Positions 1 to 12,347 of a stretch of DNA of 64,000 bases are shown piece by piece; the first letter of the stretch is position 1, and each line of letters starts with the position of its first letter. This DNA comes from Solenopsis invicta (Eukaryota > Arthropoda > Insecta > Hymenoptera > Formicidae): the NCBI RefSeq assembly GCF_016802725.1, contig NC_052679.1:24361561-24425560 (forward strand), in the 5' to 3' direction. The notes under the pieces were generated by a model that had not been told where the DNA came from, did not search any database, and saw only the letters and a program-made list of their open reading frames with translations. A program made the translations under genes and the position numbers.

Positions 1-663
1 AACAATATATTAGATGTCATTTTTCACTGCCGACCATTCCAAAAAAAATTCTATTTTTTAGCGGTATCCTCTTCATTTTAAATAATTTTGAATAATTTTT
101 TTCTTATACAGTCTTGAAAAGATACTTAAAAATCTAGAAAAATATCAATTAATCATGAGATGTTGAATTTATATCCATGATTTTAACCTAACTTTTGATC
201 TGCAACTTTTAAAACAGAAGCTACAAGAAACAAGAAAAATATTCACTCTAATGCACTCTGCAACAATCGTTTAAATGAGTTTTTAAAAACGTTTTTATTT
301 TACTTATTTCGACCAACCAGCACTGTAGTGGACTGAATATCTATTACTGCTCATATACAGAGCTGTTCGCTACTTTGAGAGCAGTGATGACGTCTGCATT
401 GCGTCAGAAAGAAAGAATAATCTTCTTCTTAAGCAAATGAGCGTTTTACGAGTATTTTACATATCCTCTTTTTTCAAATGGCTATTCAAGTTGCTATTGT
501 AAAATTTCTTATAAAAAAATTTATTTTTGATCTTAAACTCATATGTCTATTTTTTTATAGTTGAATATGTTTTATAAAAAAAAATGGTTGGTGTAAGATT
601 TTTTTGGAAGAATTGCTAAAAAAAATTTCCTGCTTATAAGTAGACTTCTTTGGGTGTATCTGC
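1..663. other. AT-rich noncoding sequence
   Basis: No open frame or recognisable exon on either strand. Only poly-A and poly-T runs are seen. Confidence 0.6.
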
Positions 664-1002
664 GCTAACATTTTTATAGATGATTTTATAAACATTTACA
701 AGATTCCTTCAAGCTGCGCACCGCAAGTTTGCCAATCTTAAAATATAGCTTTTTTAAGAAGAATTCCGAATATAATATCACAAAATTAAATTGTTAATTT
801 AATTATTTTTTCGGGATTAAGCGAGTTCTTAAAGAGGTGTAAGCATAAAAAAATAATTAAATTGATTAACAATTTAATTTTGTAATATTTTATTCGGGAT
901 TCTTCTTAAAAAAACTATATTTTAAGTCCGATAAACTTGCTGCGCGCAGTTTGGAAAAAATCTTGTAAATGTTTATAAATCATCTAGAAAAATTGTTGAG
1001 CC
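664..1002. repeat. Foldback (MITE-like) element
   Basis: Two arms of about 150 bp are inverted copies of each other, roughly 664-835 and 848-1002. The outer parts match around ATGATTTATAAACATTTACA and its complement, and the inner parts around AAATTAAATTGTTAATTTAA. The centre is short. No coding capacity. The near-perfect palindrome suggests a nonautonomous element, but target duplications were not resolved. Confidence 0.7.
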
Positions 1003-1881
1003 CTAAGAACTGCTTTTGACCAGTATTGCCGCGTATTTGTTATTTATTTAATTTATTACTCTTCCCGTTTATATTAGAATTGTTTGTATTTTTTATGTGA
1101 TATTTATGATAAATCTTTATGATTTTTTTAAAGTTAGATCATAAAAGTGTTTGTAAAATATTTTCGTACATATTTATAAAATATTCAAATAATTATTATA
1201 AATATTTTGTGAATCTTTGTAAATATTGTGTTCTGTCGAGAAGTACTATATTATCATATTATCATATTTCGTGTATATTTTTTGAGATGTAAAGGTTTTC
1301 AAAAATTGAAAGTATATTTGATAAAGCATTAAAGTTAAAAAAACACAAAATTGAATTATTGGGAAAATAATGATCTTCTTGATAGTAATTTTTACAAATT
1401 GCAAACAATTTTTTGTAATTTGTTTTAAGTTTGGTTATTTTAAAAATTGCAATTTTTTCTCCACATATTAGTTAACCTTAAAACTGTAACATAAAATTTA
1501 ATGTAATTTTTTAATAATAATTTATTTCAAACATTATTAAAATAAACAACTTTAATAAAATAAGCAATTTTTTATGTATTGTAATACGACTTCTGCTATC
1601 TATATTAATACTCAAAAATAAGAGTCTTTCTTAAATATGAAAAGATACCATTAAAAATAATTTTTTTTTTTTTTAAGTGTGAACCAATTGTTAAGTTTTC
1701 CTAGACTTTGTGTAAAATTTTCTCTGTTTTCAGTGAAAAATTATTCGATAAGATCAGAAATAATAATTTTTCAATATTATAAAAGAACGGCTCAAGATTT
1801 TTCATAGTTTATAGGAAATTTAATACAATACTATTACGATCAAAATCTCTTAGCTAGTCTCTAACTAAGGAAGCGCTTGAT
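1003..1881. other. AT-rich noncoding sequence
   Basis: No gene, exon or structured repeat seen beyond homopolymer runs. Confidence 0.55.
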
Positions 1882-2311
1882 AAACCAGTCACCGATTTTA
1901 ATAAAATTTTATGAGTTTGTAGTTTTCACTCACTTTTACTGTAGTAAGGCAGTTCGTTGTGAATATTAGGCATTCTCAAGAAAACGACGATTAAATATTT
2001 CCAGCACCTATAGTAGGTACCGTTACAGAAGAACATTTGTCGAATCAGTGGCGTAGCGTCCAGCGTTAGGAAAATCATCATATTTACAACAGTCTCCAAG
2101 GAAAATGGTTTTATTATTGTTTTTTTATCTAAACCTTATAAAAAAGCTAAAAGCTGTAACGGTATAGCTATAGATTCTGAAAAAGTTTAATCGTCACTTT
2201 TTCAAAAATGCCTAATATCCGCAACAAACTGCTTTACTATAGTAAAGGTGTGAATAAATACTACACACCCATAAAATTTTATCAAAATCGGTGACTGACT
2301 TGTCGACGATT
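1882..2311. repeat. Foldback (MITE-like) element
   Basis: The left arm (about 1882-2030) and right arm (about 2150-2311) are inverted repeats. Matching pieces include CAGTCACCGATTTTAATAAA against its complement near 2290, the segment around TAGGCATT against AATGCCTA, and CCGTTACAG against CTGTAACGG. The spacer is unrelated and noncoding. Confidence 0.7.
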
Positions 2312-3782
2312 TCCCTTGTAAGATAAACGTATCCCTTGTAAGATTGTTAGCTCATTTGTCAGAAAACTCCTGTAGCAGGATTCTATAACTTAACGATAGT
2401 ATTGGTATCGTTGTAGTATCATTGCGTAGCTTTCTTACCATATCAAGAAGCGCATTTCAGTGCCAAGTCAACGCGTCATAGCGAGAAACCGCGTCTCTTT
2501 ACGAGAGTTAGCGACTTCCAAACACACGATTATCAGATTTCAGTAACGATTGAATCGATCAAGTTTTGAGTAGTCTCAATCGATAGCTTGGATAAACTGG
2601 CATAATAAAAGTGCTTTTATTTTTTTCTCTCGGTGCCTTACGAGCAAAGATATCGCGACGCAAAATCCAACTCTTCTCAAAAATTTTATGTAACAAATGT
2701 TATCATCATCATTATCGCCAAGCGAATTTAGTCGAGTACACGTTTTCGAGAGTGATATTGGCATACTTACATTAGTTAGCCATTATTTATGCGAGACGCG
2801 AGACTATATAATGACATTTGTGTCATGTCATGACCGTAATCTATGACCTATGACATTCGTATCACTGACACGATCGCGCCGATGTGAGAAATTTTCTAAT
2901 AGTCGTCAATTTAATGATTAATAGTTTAGTTCGTGGGGCAAAGCAACACATTTTTCATCCGGACTTTTCAAATATAAATCAAACCTTTGATTAACAAAGG
3001 TATCTTCTCACAAAAGTATGTCATTTCTAATTTATTTAAGTTTTGTGTAACACAAAGTATTAATATATGTATATCACTGATAGATTAGGTCAATATATAT
3101 TATCGAAAAGATAAAACATACATAATTAAAGCTTATAATTATATATTATTTATATAAAAAAATTTTTTTAATTTTTCAAAAAGATTTTGACTATTAAATA
3201 TACAAAATAGTTAAGGAATGAATTTAATGCAAATTATTCTATTCTTCGTATCTATTATGCAAATTTAGCAATGGGCGAATTTTTCAATTCATTTATTGAT
3301 CAATCGCATTGCAGCTTTTATAAAACAAAGTTGCATTTGCACACAATGAGATTGCTCAATCGATGAATTAAAAAACTCGATCAATATTAAATTTGGCATT
3401 TTTTGCGAATGTGTTTGATGGATAGATACCATCTAAAAACAAATAGCAGATCTTCATATCTTCGTTATTGCATTAATAATTATAACTAAAAACGTTCTTA
3501 TCATCATCAAAATATATCACTACGATAAATTATTAAAAAGGAACATCGAGAAAGAGCTTGATATTAACCGAAGACATTAACCAAAGATTGAAGATGTGTA
3601 AACAAGCATAAATGTGCTGTTTTTTTAATTGAATTTTTGGAATAAATGGGCAATGAAACGATCTTCTTTTTCTCACGGAGTTACATCATCTACTGTACTA
3701 ATATTGTAATAATTCTTGTTGTTGTGTTTGCGGGACACTTGCGCAAACAGTGACACTTGAAAAACGTAAATCTCAATGCACG
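2312..3782. other. Upstream flank of GMC copy 1, no gene recognised
   Basis: A short minus-strand frame at 2576-2764 encodes nothing recognisable and has no supporting context. From about 3450 the sequence is diverged but alignable to the DNA upstream of the other GMC copies (for example the stretch around TTGCGCAAACAGTGACAC near 3740), so this is the old promoter-side flank of copy 1. Confidence 0.5.
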
Positions 3783-3789
3783 TATATAT
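3783..3789 (+). promoter_or_regulatory. Relic TATA box of GMC copy 1
   Basis: TATATAT lies in the same sequence context (followed by GCC and a GGCATTAGATC-like stretch) as the TATA boxes of copies 2-6. The gene behind it is broken, so this is a relic. Confidence 0.35.
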
Positions 3790-3862
3790 GCCTGGGAAGT
3801 AAATCTAGATTTTTTATTATCGCGCCCTACTCGAGATACGTTAATAACCAGTTCCCTTTGGG

Positions 3863-5933
3863 TCCGTCAAGATACCGAGACTTCTTTGCTTTCTCAGTGC
3901 CGTCACGCTATTCGTGCCGCTGCAGCCCAGCAAACAACCGCGAACAAAACAATACAACAGTATTTACGGCAATAATGTGAACGAACGCGAGTTAACAAAT
4001 ATACTTGAAATAGGTATCGGAGCCTTGAACTTCCTGATGAAAAATCAACGTGATATGAATGAGGAGGTGCCTGACGTGATTCCGCAATTTGGAACAGTGT
4101 ACGATTTCATAGTAATTGGCGCCGGTACGGCTGGCGCTATACAATAGCTACAAGATTAAATGAGATTCGTCAGGTTAAGGTGTTGTTGATCGAAGCTGGA
4201 TCTAACGAAAATTTGTTGATGGACATTCCGCTTCTCGTTCACATGCTGCAGCTAAGCAATGATATTAATTGGAAATACCAAACAAAATCATCCAACAAAT
4301 ACTGGTATGAGTAACAATAGGTGTAATTGGCCTAAAGGAAAAGTGATGGGAGGCAGCAGCGTGCTAAATTACATGATCGCTAGCAGAAGCGGCGCCGAAG
4401 ATTACAATCGATGAGTCGAAATGGGAAATATAGATTGGGCTTACAAAGATGTCCTCAAATACTTTAAAAAGCTGGAAACCATAGATATCCCAGAACTGCG
4501 ATCGGACACTGCTTATCACGGAACTCAGAGACCGTTGCATATCTCTTACCCAAAATTCCATACGCTACTGGCAGACCCCTTCCTAAAAGCCGGCAAAGAA
4601 CTGGGATATCCGGTGTTGGACTATAACGGAAAAAATATGATAGGCTTCTCGTATTTGCAGACCACAACTGTAAATGGCACTCGTATAAGCAGCAATAGAG
4701 CTTACTTACATTCCGCAAGAGATCGTTCCAATCTTCATGTGACACGCGAAAGCATGGTGAGAAAAATCCTGATCGATCATCGTAGCGCGATCGAATCGGG
4801 CGATCGGCGTAGAGTTTATCAAAAATCGTCAAGTAATCCAAATATATGCGAGCAAAGAAGTTATTTTGTGCGCGGGTTCCATTGGATCACCACAATTACT
4901 GATGCTGTCCGGCATTAGACCGACTAAACATCTTAGTGAACTCGGTATAAATGTTGTTCGGGACTTAGTAGGTGAAAATTTGATGGATCACGTAGCTTTT
5001 GGCGGACTAATGTGGACAGTGAATGAGCCGGTAGGTATTCGATTTTTCGACATGGTAAATCCCCTTCTTCCGTATATGGAAGACTTCCTAACAAAACGCT
5101 CAGGATCACTTACAGTCCCAGGTGCGTGTGAAAGTCTTGCTTTCATCGACACTAAAAATCCAACAAAACGTGACGGTTTGCCGGACATGGAACTGCTATT
5201 TATCGGTACTGGATTTAAAGGAGATGTTATTCTTCCAACTGTAATGGGTTTCAATGATCGAATGCGTGATATATGGCAGAAATATAGCAACAATTACGGT
5301 TGGAGCATACTACCGATGTTGTTGAAACCAAAAAGTCGTGGACGAATAAGACTACTAGCCAATGATATTAATGTTAAACCCGAGATTGTTCCGAATTACT
5401 TTGATGATCCAGAAGATGTTGAAACGATGATTGCTGGCATTAGAGCTGCAATAAGCGTCGGTAAAACAAAAACAATGCAGATGTTTGGTTCACAATTATC
5501 GAACGATACTTTTCCCGGATGCGAAAACTACCGATATGACTCTGATGATTATTAGGAATGCGCGATAAGAACAGCATCCATTACTATCTATCCATTACTA
5601 TTATAGTGGTACTTGCAAGATGGGCCCAAAAGATGACCCAACTGCTGTTGTCGATCCTAGATTAAAGGTATTTGTTAAAAGACATACTGTAGTGTACTTA
5701 TTTTCTAAATTGCAGCATATATTTTAATGATTTGAACACACACACTTTGATTTATAATTTACAAATTTGTGTATACGTAGGTGATCGGTGTTGAAGGACT
5801 GCGAGTAGCAGACGGTTCTATCATGCCTGAGATTATATCTGCGCATATAAACGTACCTATCTATATGATTGCCGAGAAGCTGGCAGACATGGTCAAAGAA
5901 GATTGGGGATACTTGAATAAGTCACAAATGTAA
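3863..5933 (+). pseudogene. GMC oxidoreductase copy 1, decayed pseudogene
   Basis: The sequence is alignable to GMC copy 2 over its whole length, exon 1 at 3863-5667 and terminal exon at 5781-5933. Lesions seen directly: the ATG is lost, since the conserved reading begins at the second codon (TCC at 3863); a 2-nt insertion near 4140 falls just after the FAD-binding GAGTAGA stretch; 5 nt are deleted near 4304; TGA replaces a Trp codon at 4412; an extra 7 nt near 4785 shifts the frame; TAG replaces Trp at 5553; and another 7 nt are added near 5590. The intron is only 113 bp (5668-5780) because it lacks the foldback element found in copies 2-6. The terminal exon is still open (…SAHINVPIYMIAEK…) but more diverged than in the other copies. 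It is closest to copy 2 in exon 1. No functional product is expected. Confidence 0.93.
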
Positions 5934-7109
5934 TTTATTATACCGAATATTAATAAGAAGTTTTTAACTGATATAAACAACATGATAAGTTAATAATTCG
6001 CTGTATTGAGTTCAATACTTACTAGAGCACATCTTCTTTATGTCAAACTATAGAAAACTATAGAATCGGAGAAAAAGATAAAAGTAGTGATACACGTACT
6101 GTTATCTTTATCTTCTTTGTACAGTACTATTCTATGTTAAACTCGAATCTTGTGTTGAACTACCAGCAAATACATGACGACGACAGTGTAGTACCATGTT
6201 CTGCGTGACTGTCGTCGACTTCGTCTGAAAATTGAGACTTCCTCTTCGAAAGCGCACTCCAGGTATATGAGCGTAATAATTCGCAATGTACAACAAATGT
6301 AAAAATTTTTAAGTTTTTGGGAAATTGACAATACTGATGTATTTCTAATAACGTTTCCTGTTTTTTGTATAACTGTATCAAAAATGTTTTATTATTAATA
6401 ATGTAATCCAAACTTAACAAAAAATGTTATCTCAAGCAAAAATAATAATAAAATCGACGTTGATTTGTTTATAACTTCTGCGGGTAAATAAATTAATATA
6501 TTTTGTTAACTAAATTAAATTAAAGTTAATAGCTTATAAAATTATATTGCATTAAAAATTACACAAATAAAAACTAACTAATATAAAGCTACGTTAAACG
6601 ATTAAATCAATTTAAGTTAATTTTTAAAAGCATTATTTATATTAAATTAAAAATTCATGTTTTTAAAGTTAAATTATGTAAAACAATTATTTAAATCATG
6701 GAATGTAGATTATATAGAGTATAGATGATGGATCTTGAAAAAAATTTATTATTTTATTTGTTAATTAAGTTTATATAAAATAACAAAAAAAATTAATTTT
6801 TATGTGGGAATGTATCTATTCTATTATAATTTTTTTTTACATAAATTTTAAACTTAAGAAAATAATTAATACTTTAAAATTTATGTATTTCAAAAATAGT
6901 TATTTAAAGTTAAAAATTAAAACATTCAAAATTAACTAAATTTGGTCAGAAATTATTAACTGTTTTAACTTTATTATGTAACTTTTAATTTTTTAACTAG
7001 TTACTATCTAACTGCATGTCTAGGTGTGCATGACAAGATACCATATGTTGAAAAATTAAATTTTTAGACTGGTTATTTTAAGAGCAACTATTAATGAATT
7101 TTTGAATCA

Positions 7110-7113
<4 letters not shown>
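5934..7113. other. 3' flank of GMC copy 1, noncoding
   Basis: The first 400 bp or so (to about 6320) are a diverged match to the 3' flanks of copies 3-6 (compare 36678-37050). Copy 1 was therefore duplicated together with its downstream DNA. The rest is AT-rich, and the short minus-strand frames here have no recognisable content. Confidence 0.55.

Positions 7114-7162
<49 letters not shown>
7114..7162. repeat. (TA)n microsatellite
   Basis: An uninterrupted TA run of about 48 bp. Confidence 0.95.
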
Positions 7163-7163
<1 letters not shown>

Positions 7164-9060
7164 GGTAGTCCAAAAAAACCGACTATTTTTTTCTTTATGT
7201 GCTTTACCGGAAATCGAAAGTATATGTTGCAAAAATAAATTTCGTTTTTTGTTCAGATTTTTAAAAAATGTTGTAGAGGTTGCTGTAGTCGTTTAAACAC
7301 GAAAATCGACGTAACATAATATTTTAATTATATATATATGTATATATACTTATATATTTAGATATTATTTTAAAAAATTATATTATTATGATAATTTAGA
7401 ACTTAAATGTGATATTAAAACATTAATTAAATCAAAGGATTGGGATCTCCGTTATAGCAACGCGATTGCAATCGAAAGACACTTGCTTCACTTTCAACAC
7501 AACAAGCTTAACAATTTTGATCTTTTCTAGCCCGATAGATTTACATTTGTTCCTAATGATATTACGATGGCGCCATCTTTTGCTCTATCAAGGAATGCAC
7601 GCATATCCTACAAAATAATAGTGATTGCATTTTGATAACATATTTTATTGCAAAAACATCTAATCGTCGAGTCATAAATAGTTGACACATTTTCAAGTAT
7701 AATAGATAGTATAATTAGAAAGTCGTTATCAAATTTATTTAAATAAAATTCATGCCTTTTTTATAAGTCATCGTCATAAATTGAATGCTATTGTATATTT
7801 TTGTAATTCTAAATTTAACAATATGCCGTACCACATTTATCTTCTACTTTGAATTTTGTAATTATGATAGAAATTAATCAATTGATTAATAAATAAAAAT
7901 CATAACATTTTATGGGATTGTTATTTATTTGATTATAAAGACTTTTAAGACATCACATTTAAATATATTTTTTATATATTAGACTTCATACATAAGCACA
8001 TTTTATAAAAAATAAACGTATATAAAAACTCTTCTTTACAACGCTAAAAAATAAGTAAACAAGCTTTACTCTAATGATTTATCTAATATCTTCCTAATTA
8101 GAACAGTACGTTCTTGTAAAAAGTTCTCCCAATATCATAAATATAAATACAAAAATCCTTATCACATATGTAAGACGAAACGGTAAGTCCCTGAAAATTT
8201 TCGGATATAGATAATATTATGCTTAATAATATAATCAAAATTTCATTAAATTTCCAGTTCTTTAAAATATAGTTTTACTTTTGCTAATATTCTTACACTT
8301 GCTAAATTTGCTAGTTCTCAAAAAAACAATTTATCTTATCTCGGAAAACGTTACAACTACCTCTCCAGCAATTGATTACACGTTTGAGTATTCAATCCTG
8401 CAATTTCTAGGGCATTTGGCAACAAAGAAATCCCAGAATCGAATAAGGAATGAGTATTAAATAGTAAATGATTAATTCTGTCTTTTTCTATTTCACGTAA
8501 TTGCCCTGGTCGTGTGGCCCATGAATTCCTCAGCAAGCCGTTGAAGGGTTGTAATTAAGTATTATCGTAAGGTATCATTTGAAATGTAATATACAGCATT
8601 CCATGTTCTCTGTCACAAACTTACGAGTTTCGTAAAGGTTGCTGGGTAAGGTCGAATAGTTGAATAATTTGAACCACCTATATAATCTTTCAGCCAAGGT
8701 GCACGGCCAAACGGAACATATTCTACTATGGATGGTTTATTTTTAGCAACCTGAAAAAAATACCTATGGAGTACAATAAAAAAAACTAAAATAAAAAAAC
8801 TGTTATTTGGTAATGAGTTAATAAAATTAAGTAAACAAAGCACTGTACTATATAAAAATCCTATCATTTTTATTAGCAGTTAATGCACAAAATGTGTAAG
8901 ATCTTGATATAAAAAAATAATCGAACCACTTCTTGTAAACTAATAGAGTGTGCTAAAGTAAGAAAGTATTTTAACGTTTTACGAGGTTGTCAATAACTAG
9001 TGAGAAATTAATTAATAAAAAATTAAACAAATAAATGATGATGAGGATCGTATGAATACA

Positions 9061-9200
9061 ATTCAAAATTATAAACAAAATTCGGGCTTATAAGCGGTGC
9101 TAGGTGTTATATGCAAAGAGTCAATAAACAAACATTTATAATTAAATAGTTCTCAGAAACACGGCTTATAAACCCGAATTTTATTTATAATTTAAAATTT
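9061..9200. repeat. Small hairpin repeat in UGT-A intron
   Basis: The left arm 9061-9095 (AAAATTATAAACAAAATTCG…) and right arm 9162-9198 are inverted copies around GGGCTTATAAGC and GGCTTATAAACCC. Noncoding. Confidence 0.55.
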
Positions 9201-9712
9201 TAATTAATAAAAATCTACGAATTAGCATGCATCTGAGTGAGCCAACGAGAAGAGACCACCTTATAGCGGATTAGCATTTACATGCGTTTGCGACGGCTAA
9301 GAGCCCGAAAAATTTGGAAGTATTCTTTAAAAAATATGCTGTGGCACAATTTATTATAGTTTATACATGTCACTTTGCTCTACATAGTATTATTTTATAC
9401 TAATCCAAACGATAAATATGTAAGTTTTTATATAGTATTTATATAATGACAAATTAGTTTATGACGTATAATTTATTAAGTCTAGAATTTAATTTTTAAA
9501 ATTATGATAATCTAAATTAACGAAATAATGCATACTTCTGTAAGGGAAATTGTACTTCAATTTGTTTATACAACTTTTGGACACAATTTTTTCATTATAT
9601 TACAATATTATATTATATATGATAACTTAAATTGTTTTTAGTTAAATATGACGTTTTTTCTTTGTATTTTAACTTAAATTATCAAATACTGTTGAAATTA
9701 TTATGTATATAA

Positions 9713-11471
9713 GGTGTCCCATTTTTATTTTTTCGGGCCTTTCTTTCTAAAAGTACATATTTTTGAGAAAAATGTTTCATATAAAAATTGTAAGATATCA
9801 AGAGAGTCAAATGATGTCGACATTTGTTGACCTGGCAATAACCCTGAAAAGCGTTAGCAAGATCAACACAAAAATTTTTAATGGAACTACCTATTTTTAT
9901 AGCGTGTCCTTGTAGCTGACGTTTATGAAACACTGGTTACAAATCTTTTTTTTTCCCTTCCTCCATAAAACCTTTTCCAGTTATGAGACTTGGAAGTTAC
10001 ATTATTGTCGGCATTAGTATTACCCAAAGTGTAGGTTGCACGACCAAATTTACACCTCTCTGTACATATTATTAACTACGTTTAAAAAACATAACAGTTG
10101 AGCAATTCTTCGACGTAATTAATCAGTACTTGCGTTTCACATGCGATCAGAGCAGTTCAACTGTCAAAACTCCAAGCGGTAGTGGAGGAGATAGTAGACG
10201 TCTTAGAAATTAATCCAAAATGTGCATTTTGTTGCAAGCACTGGTTTAGATTTAAAAATCTAACAATAAAAACTAATGATTGCTCATTGAGCACATTTGT
10301 CTGCTGAACGTATTCCTTAAATATTCTGGGAGTGACACAATCCTAATTTTTGCTGAGACATTCAAATCTGAAAACAGTGATTCGCAGAGAGACGCTCTAC
10401 GTAGTTTAATACATCTAATTTTTTTTTTTTTTTTGGTCATTTTTAATAACATTTTTGATTAGTTTTATAATGTATGATTATCTTCCGGAAGAAATTATGG
10501 ACATGGCCATTTGATTAGGAGCAAGTGATAATAATTTTCGACAGACTGCACGCATTTATGTACAGCGATATTCAAAAAGAAGACACTCAAATTATAGAAA
10601 TTCAACGTAGTGTTTAAAGAGCAAAGAAATTTAAAACGACATCGTCGTCGACATCGAATTGCTTCTTTTCTTGAAACTGATGTGTTAGCAATTGTTACAT
10701 TAAATTCTCATTTAAGCCTCAGACAAATTGAACATCTTCATGATGTGCCACGTTTATCATCGCGATATTTGCGAGATCAAAAATGGATTTTTTCTTATAG
10801 GATTATTTGAAAAATACCGTTTATTAAACAGAACTTACTATACTATAGAGGATGTAAAACGTGATGTCAAAAAAGCATGTAAAACTACATATATATTAGG
10901 CAATATTGCAAATGGTATCAAATACAAGTAGTTATCGAAATTGGAAGCAAACGGCCAAGCATTCGAACATTTATTGGCCTAATTTTATACGCAGAATTTT
11001 TACTAAATACACATACACGCAGACATACAGCAGAGAATTTGAAGTCATTAAATACCGCGGGAGTGACGAAGCGTGGGGTTCTTATCTCAATTGATACTCG
11101 TATACTTGCGCGCACACACGCTCACGCACACAGCAAAAATTGTAAATCTGACCGTGCAACCTTCACTTTGGGTAATATTAATGTCGCCGGTAATGTAACT
11201 TTCAAATTTCATAACTAAAAAAATCCTTAAAGAAAAAAGGTTTATAACCAATAATATTTCAGAAACGTCTCAACGATAGCTACTAGAATAAATTATAAAA
11301 AATAAAGACTTTTATTTAAGATTTTTGTATTAACCCTGATAACGCTTCTGAAGGTCATTGCAAAGTCAAACAAATATCGGTATTATCTCCCTTGATATCT
11401 ACAACTTTTGTGAAGAAACAAAAATATGTATTTTTCGAAAAAAGGCCTTAAGGAAATTAAAATGGGATACC
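9713..11471. mobile_element. Tc1/mariner-like DNA transposon remnant with long TIRs
   Basis: The ends are inverted: GGTGTCCCATTTTTATTTTT at 9713 and the complement of GGTATCCCATTTTAATTTCC at 11471. Similarity between the two ends runs inward about 330 bp with small gaps (9713-10055 against about 11140-11471). The interior holds a broken transposase-type ORF. The insertion lies between exons 3 and 2 of the UGT-A pseudogene. No clear target duplication was found, so the exact ends may be off by a few bases. Confidence 0.7.
10470..10810 (+). pseudogene. Transposase N-terminal (helix-turn-helix) remnant
   Basis: From the ATG at 10470 the reading is MYDYLPEEIMDMAI, a TGA, then FRQTARIYVQRYSKRRHSN. 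This is the layout of the N-terminal domain (Pfam DUF4817 type) found in many insect Tc1-like elements. A stop and frameshift follow near 10606. The next frame continues with a basic stretch (RHRRRHR) and TDVLAIVTLNSHLSLRQIEH, a helix-turn-helix of the same family. The DDE catalytic domain is missing. Family recognition is from memory of motif patterns, so the class is moderately sure. Confidence 0.6.
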
Positions 11472-11474
11472 CTC

Positions 11475-11590
11475 CCAGAAAAAAATTATGTATACAATTA
11501 TATATAAAATAATTGCATATAATTTCATGTAATCATTACGTATAATTACGTGCAGTTATATACGATTATATATAGTTATTTATAATATTA
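11475..11590. repeat. AT-rich MITE-like fragment (CCCAGAAAAAAATT end)
   Basis: It starts with a CCCAGAAAAAAATTATGTAT end followed by repeated TATAATTATATA words. The same kind of end and interior occurs at 25225, 38143, 47714 and 55752. Only one end is clear here. Confidence 0.4.
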
Positions 11591-12347
11591 TTTAAAAATG
11601 TATAAGAAAATTAAAATTCACTAATAATAGATTTCTTGATCTTTACCTCTCACAATCTATAAGAACACTGATCCAGACCGATGTCATGTACTGTATAACG
11701 TCATAAGTCAACAGTCTTAATCATTTCCAAAAGCTTTTTCGTTGCTTTAGATTTTAACAATGCCATGATTCAATACTCCATTCATATATGAAATATGTTA
11801 CATAAAACGTGCTGTAGCTTTTCCACTCAGCCGGGTTATAATCCTCGGTCTCTTCATAATTTGTCATTAAGTCATCAAAAACCTAAGAATAAAATGTCCA
11901 TCAAAAACATAATAATATAGAATACCTTACCATGCTGGAAAAAACATATAAAAATGTCAAATTACAATTTCCAAAATTACATTGAAAACGTATTAAGCAA
12001 TATCTCAAAACAAAAATGTTATATTTTCTCTTTCTCTTATGTGTTTTATAAATTGAAAATAATCGATTTATTAATATAATGTCTTCAAATAATTCATAAT
12101 ATACTTACGGCGTATGTCAAGTTCTGCGTAAATTTACCCTCGACCTTAGGCATGTGTATGTTCACTGCATGTATTGTACATGATGACCTTTTCGAAGCAG
12201 TCCTTGATTTAAATGCATCGTACAGACATGATGACTTGGAGATGGACATGACTCTATCAGTAAAATTAAAAGTGGTTTTGACGCTGTCATGAGACTTACT
12301 AAAATACAACAAACAAATTAAAACAACAAAATAAAACAGTTTAACAT

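Larger units (their letters stand above)
7436..12347 (-). pseudogene. UDP-glycosyltransferase pseudogene (UGT-A), five exons
   Basis: Minus-strand remains of an insect UGT, the membrane-bound ER enzyme family that conjugates lipophilic compounds with sugar. Exon 1 (12347-12109) has a signal-peptide-like start, then TASKPLLILLIE and RKGHHV, and ends before GTAAGT. It carries a TAA in the signal region and a TGA after HHVQYMQ. Exon 2 (11882-11647, 236 nt) reads VFDDLMTNYEETEDYNPAEW, then meets a stop and frameshift. Exon 3 (8750-8625, 42 codons) is intact with clean AG and GTAAGT borders and contains VPFGRAPWLKDYIGG, typical of the family. Exon 4 (about 8565-8361) has EEFMGHT, a frameshift, then REIEKDRINHLLFNTHS. 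Exon 5 (7607 to about 7436) reads DMRAFLDRAKDGAIVISLGT and stops. The UDP-binding signature exon was not found. A Tc1-like transposon sits between exons 2 and 3. Confidence 0.85.

Noticed and set aside
2576..2764. 62-aa minus-strand ORF
   Set aside because: No family resemblance and no promoter or splice support.
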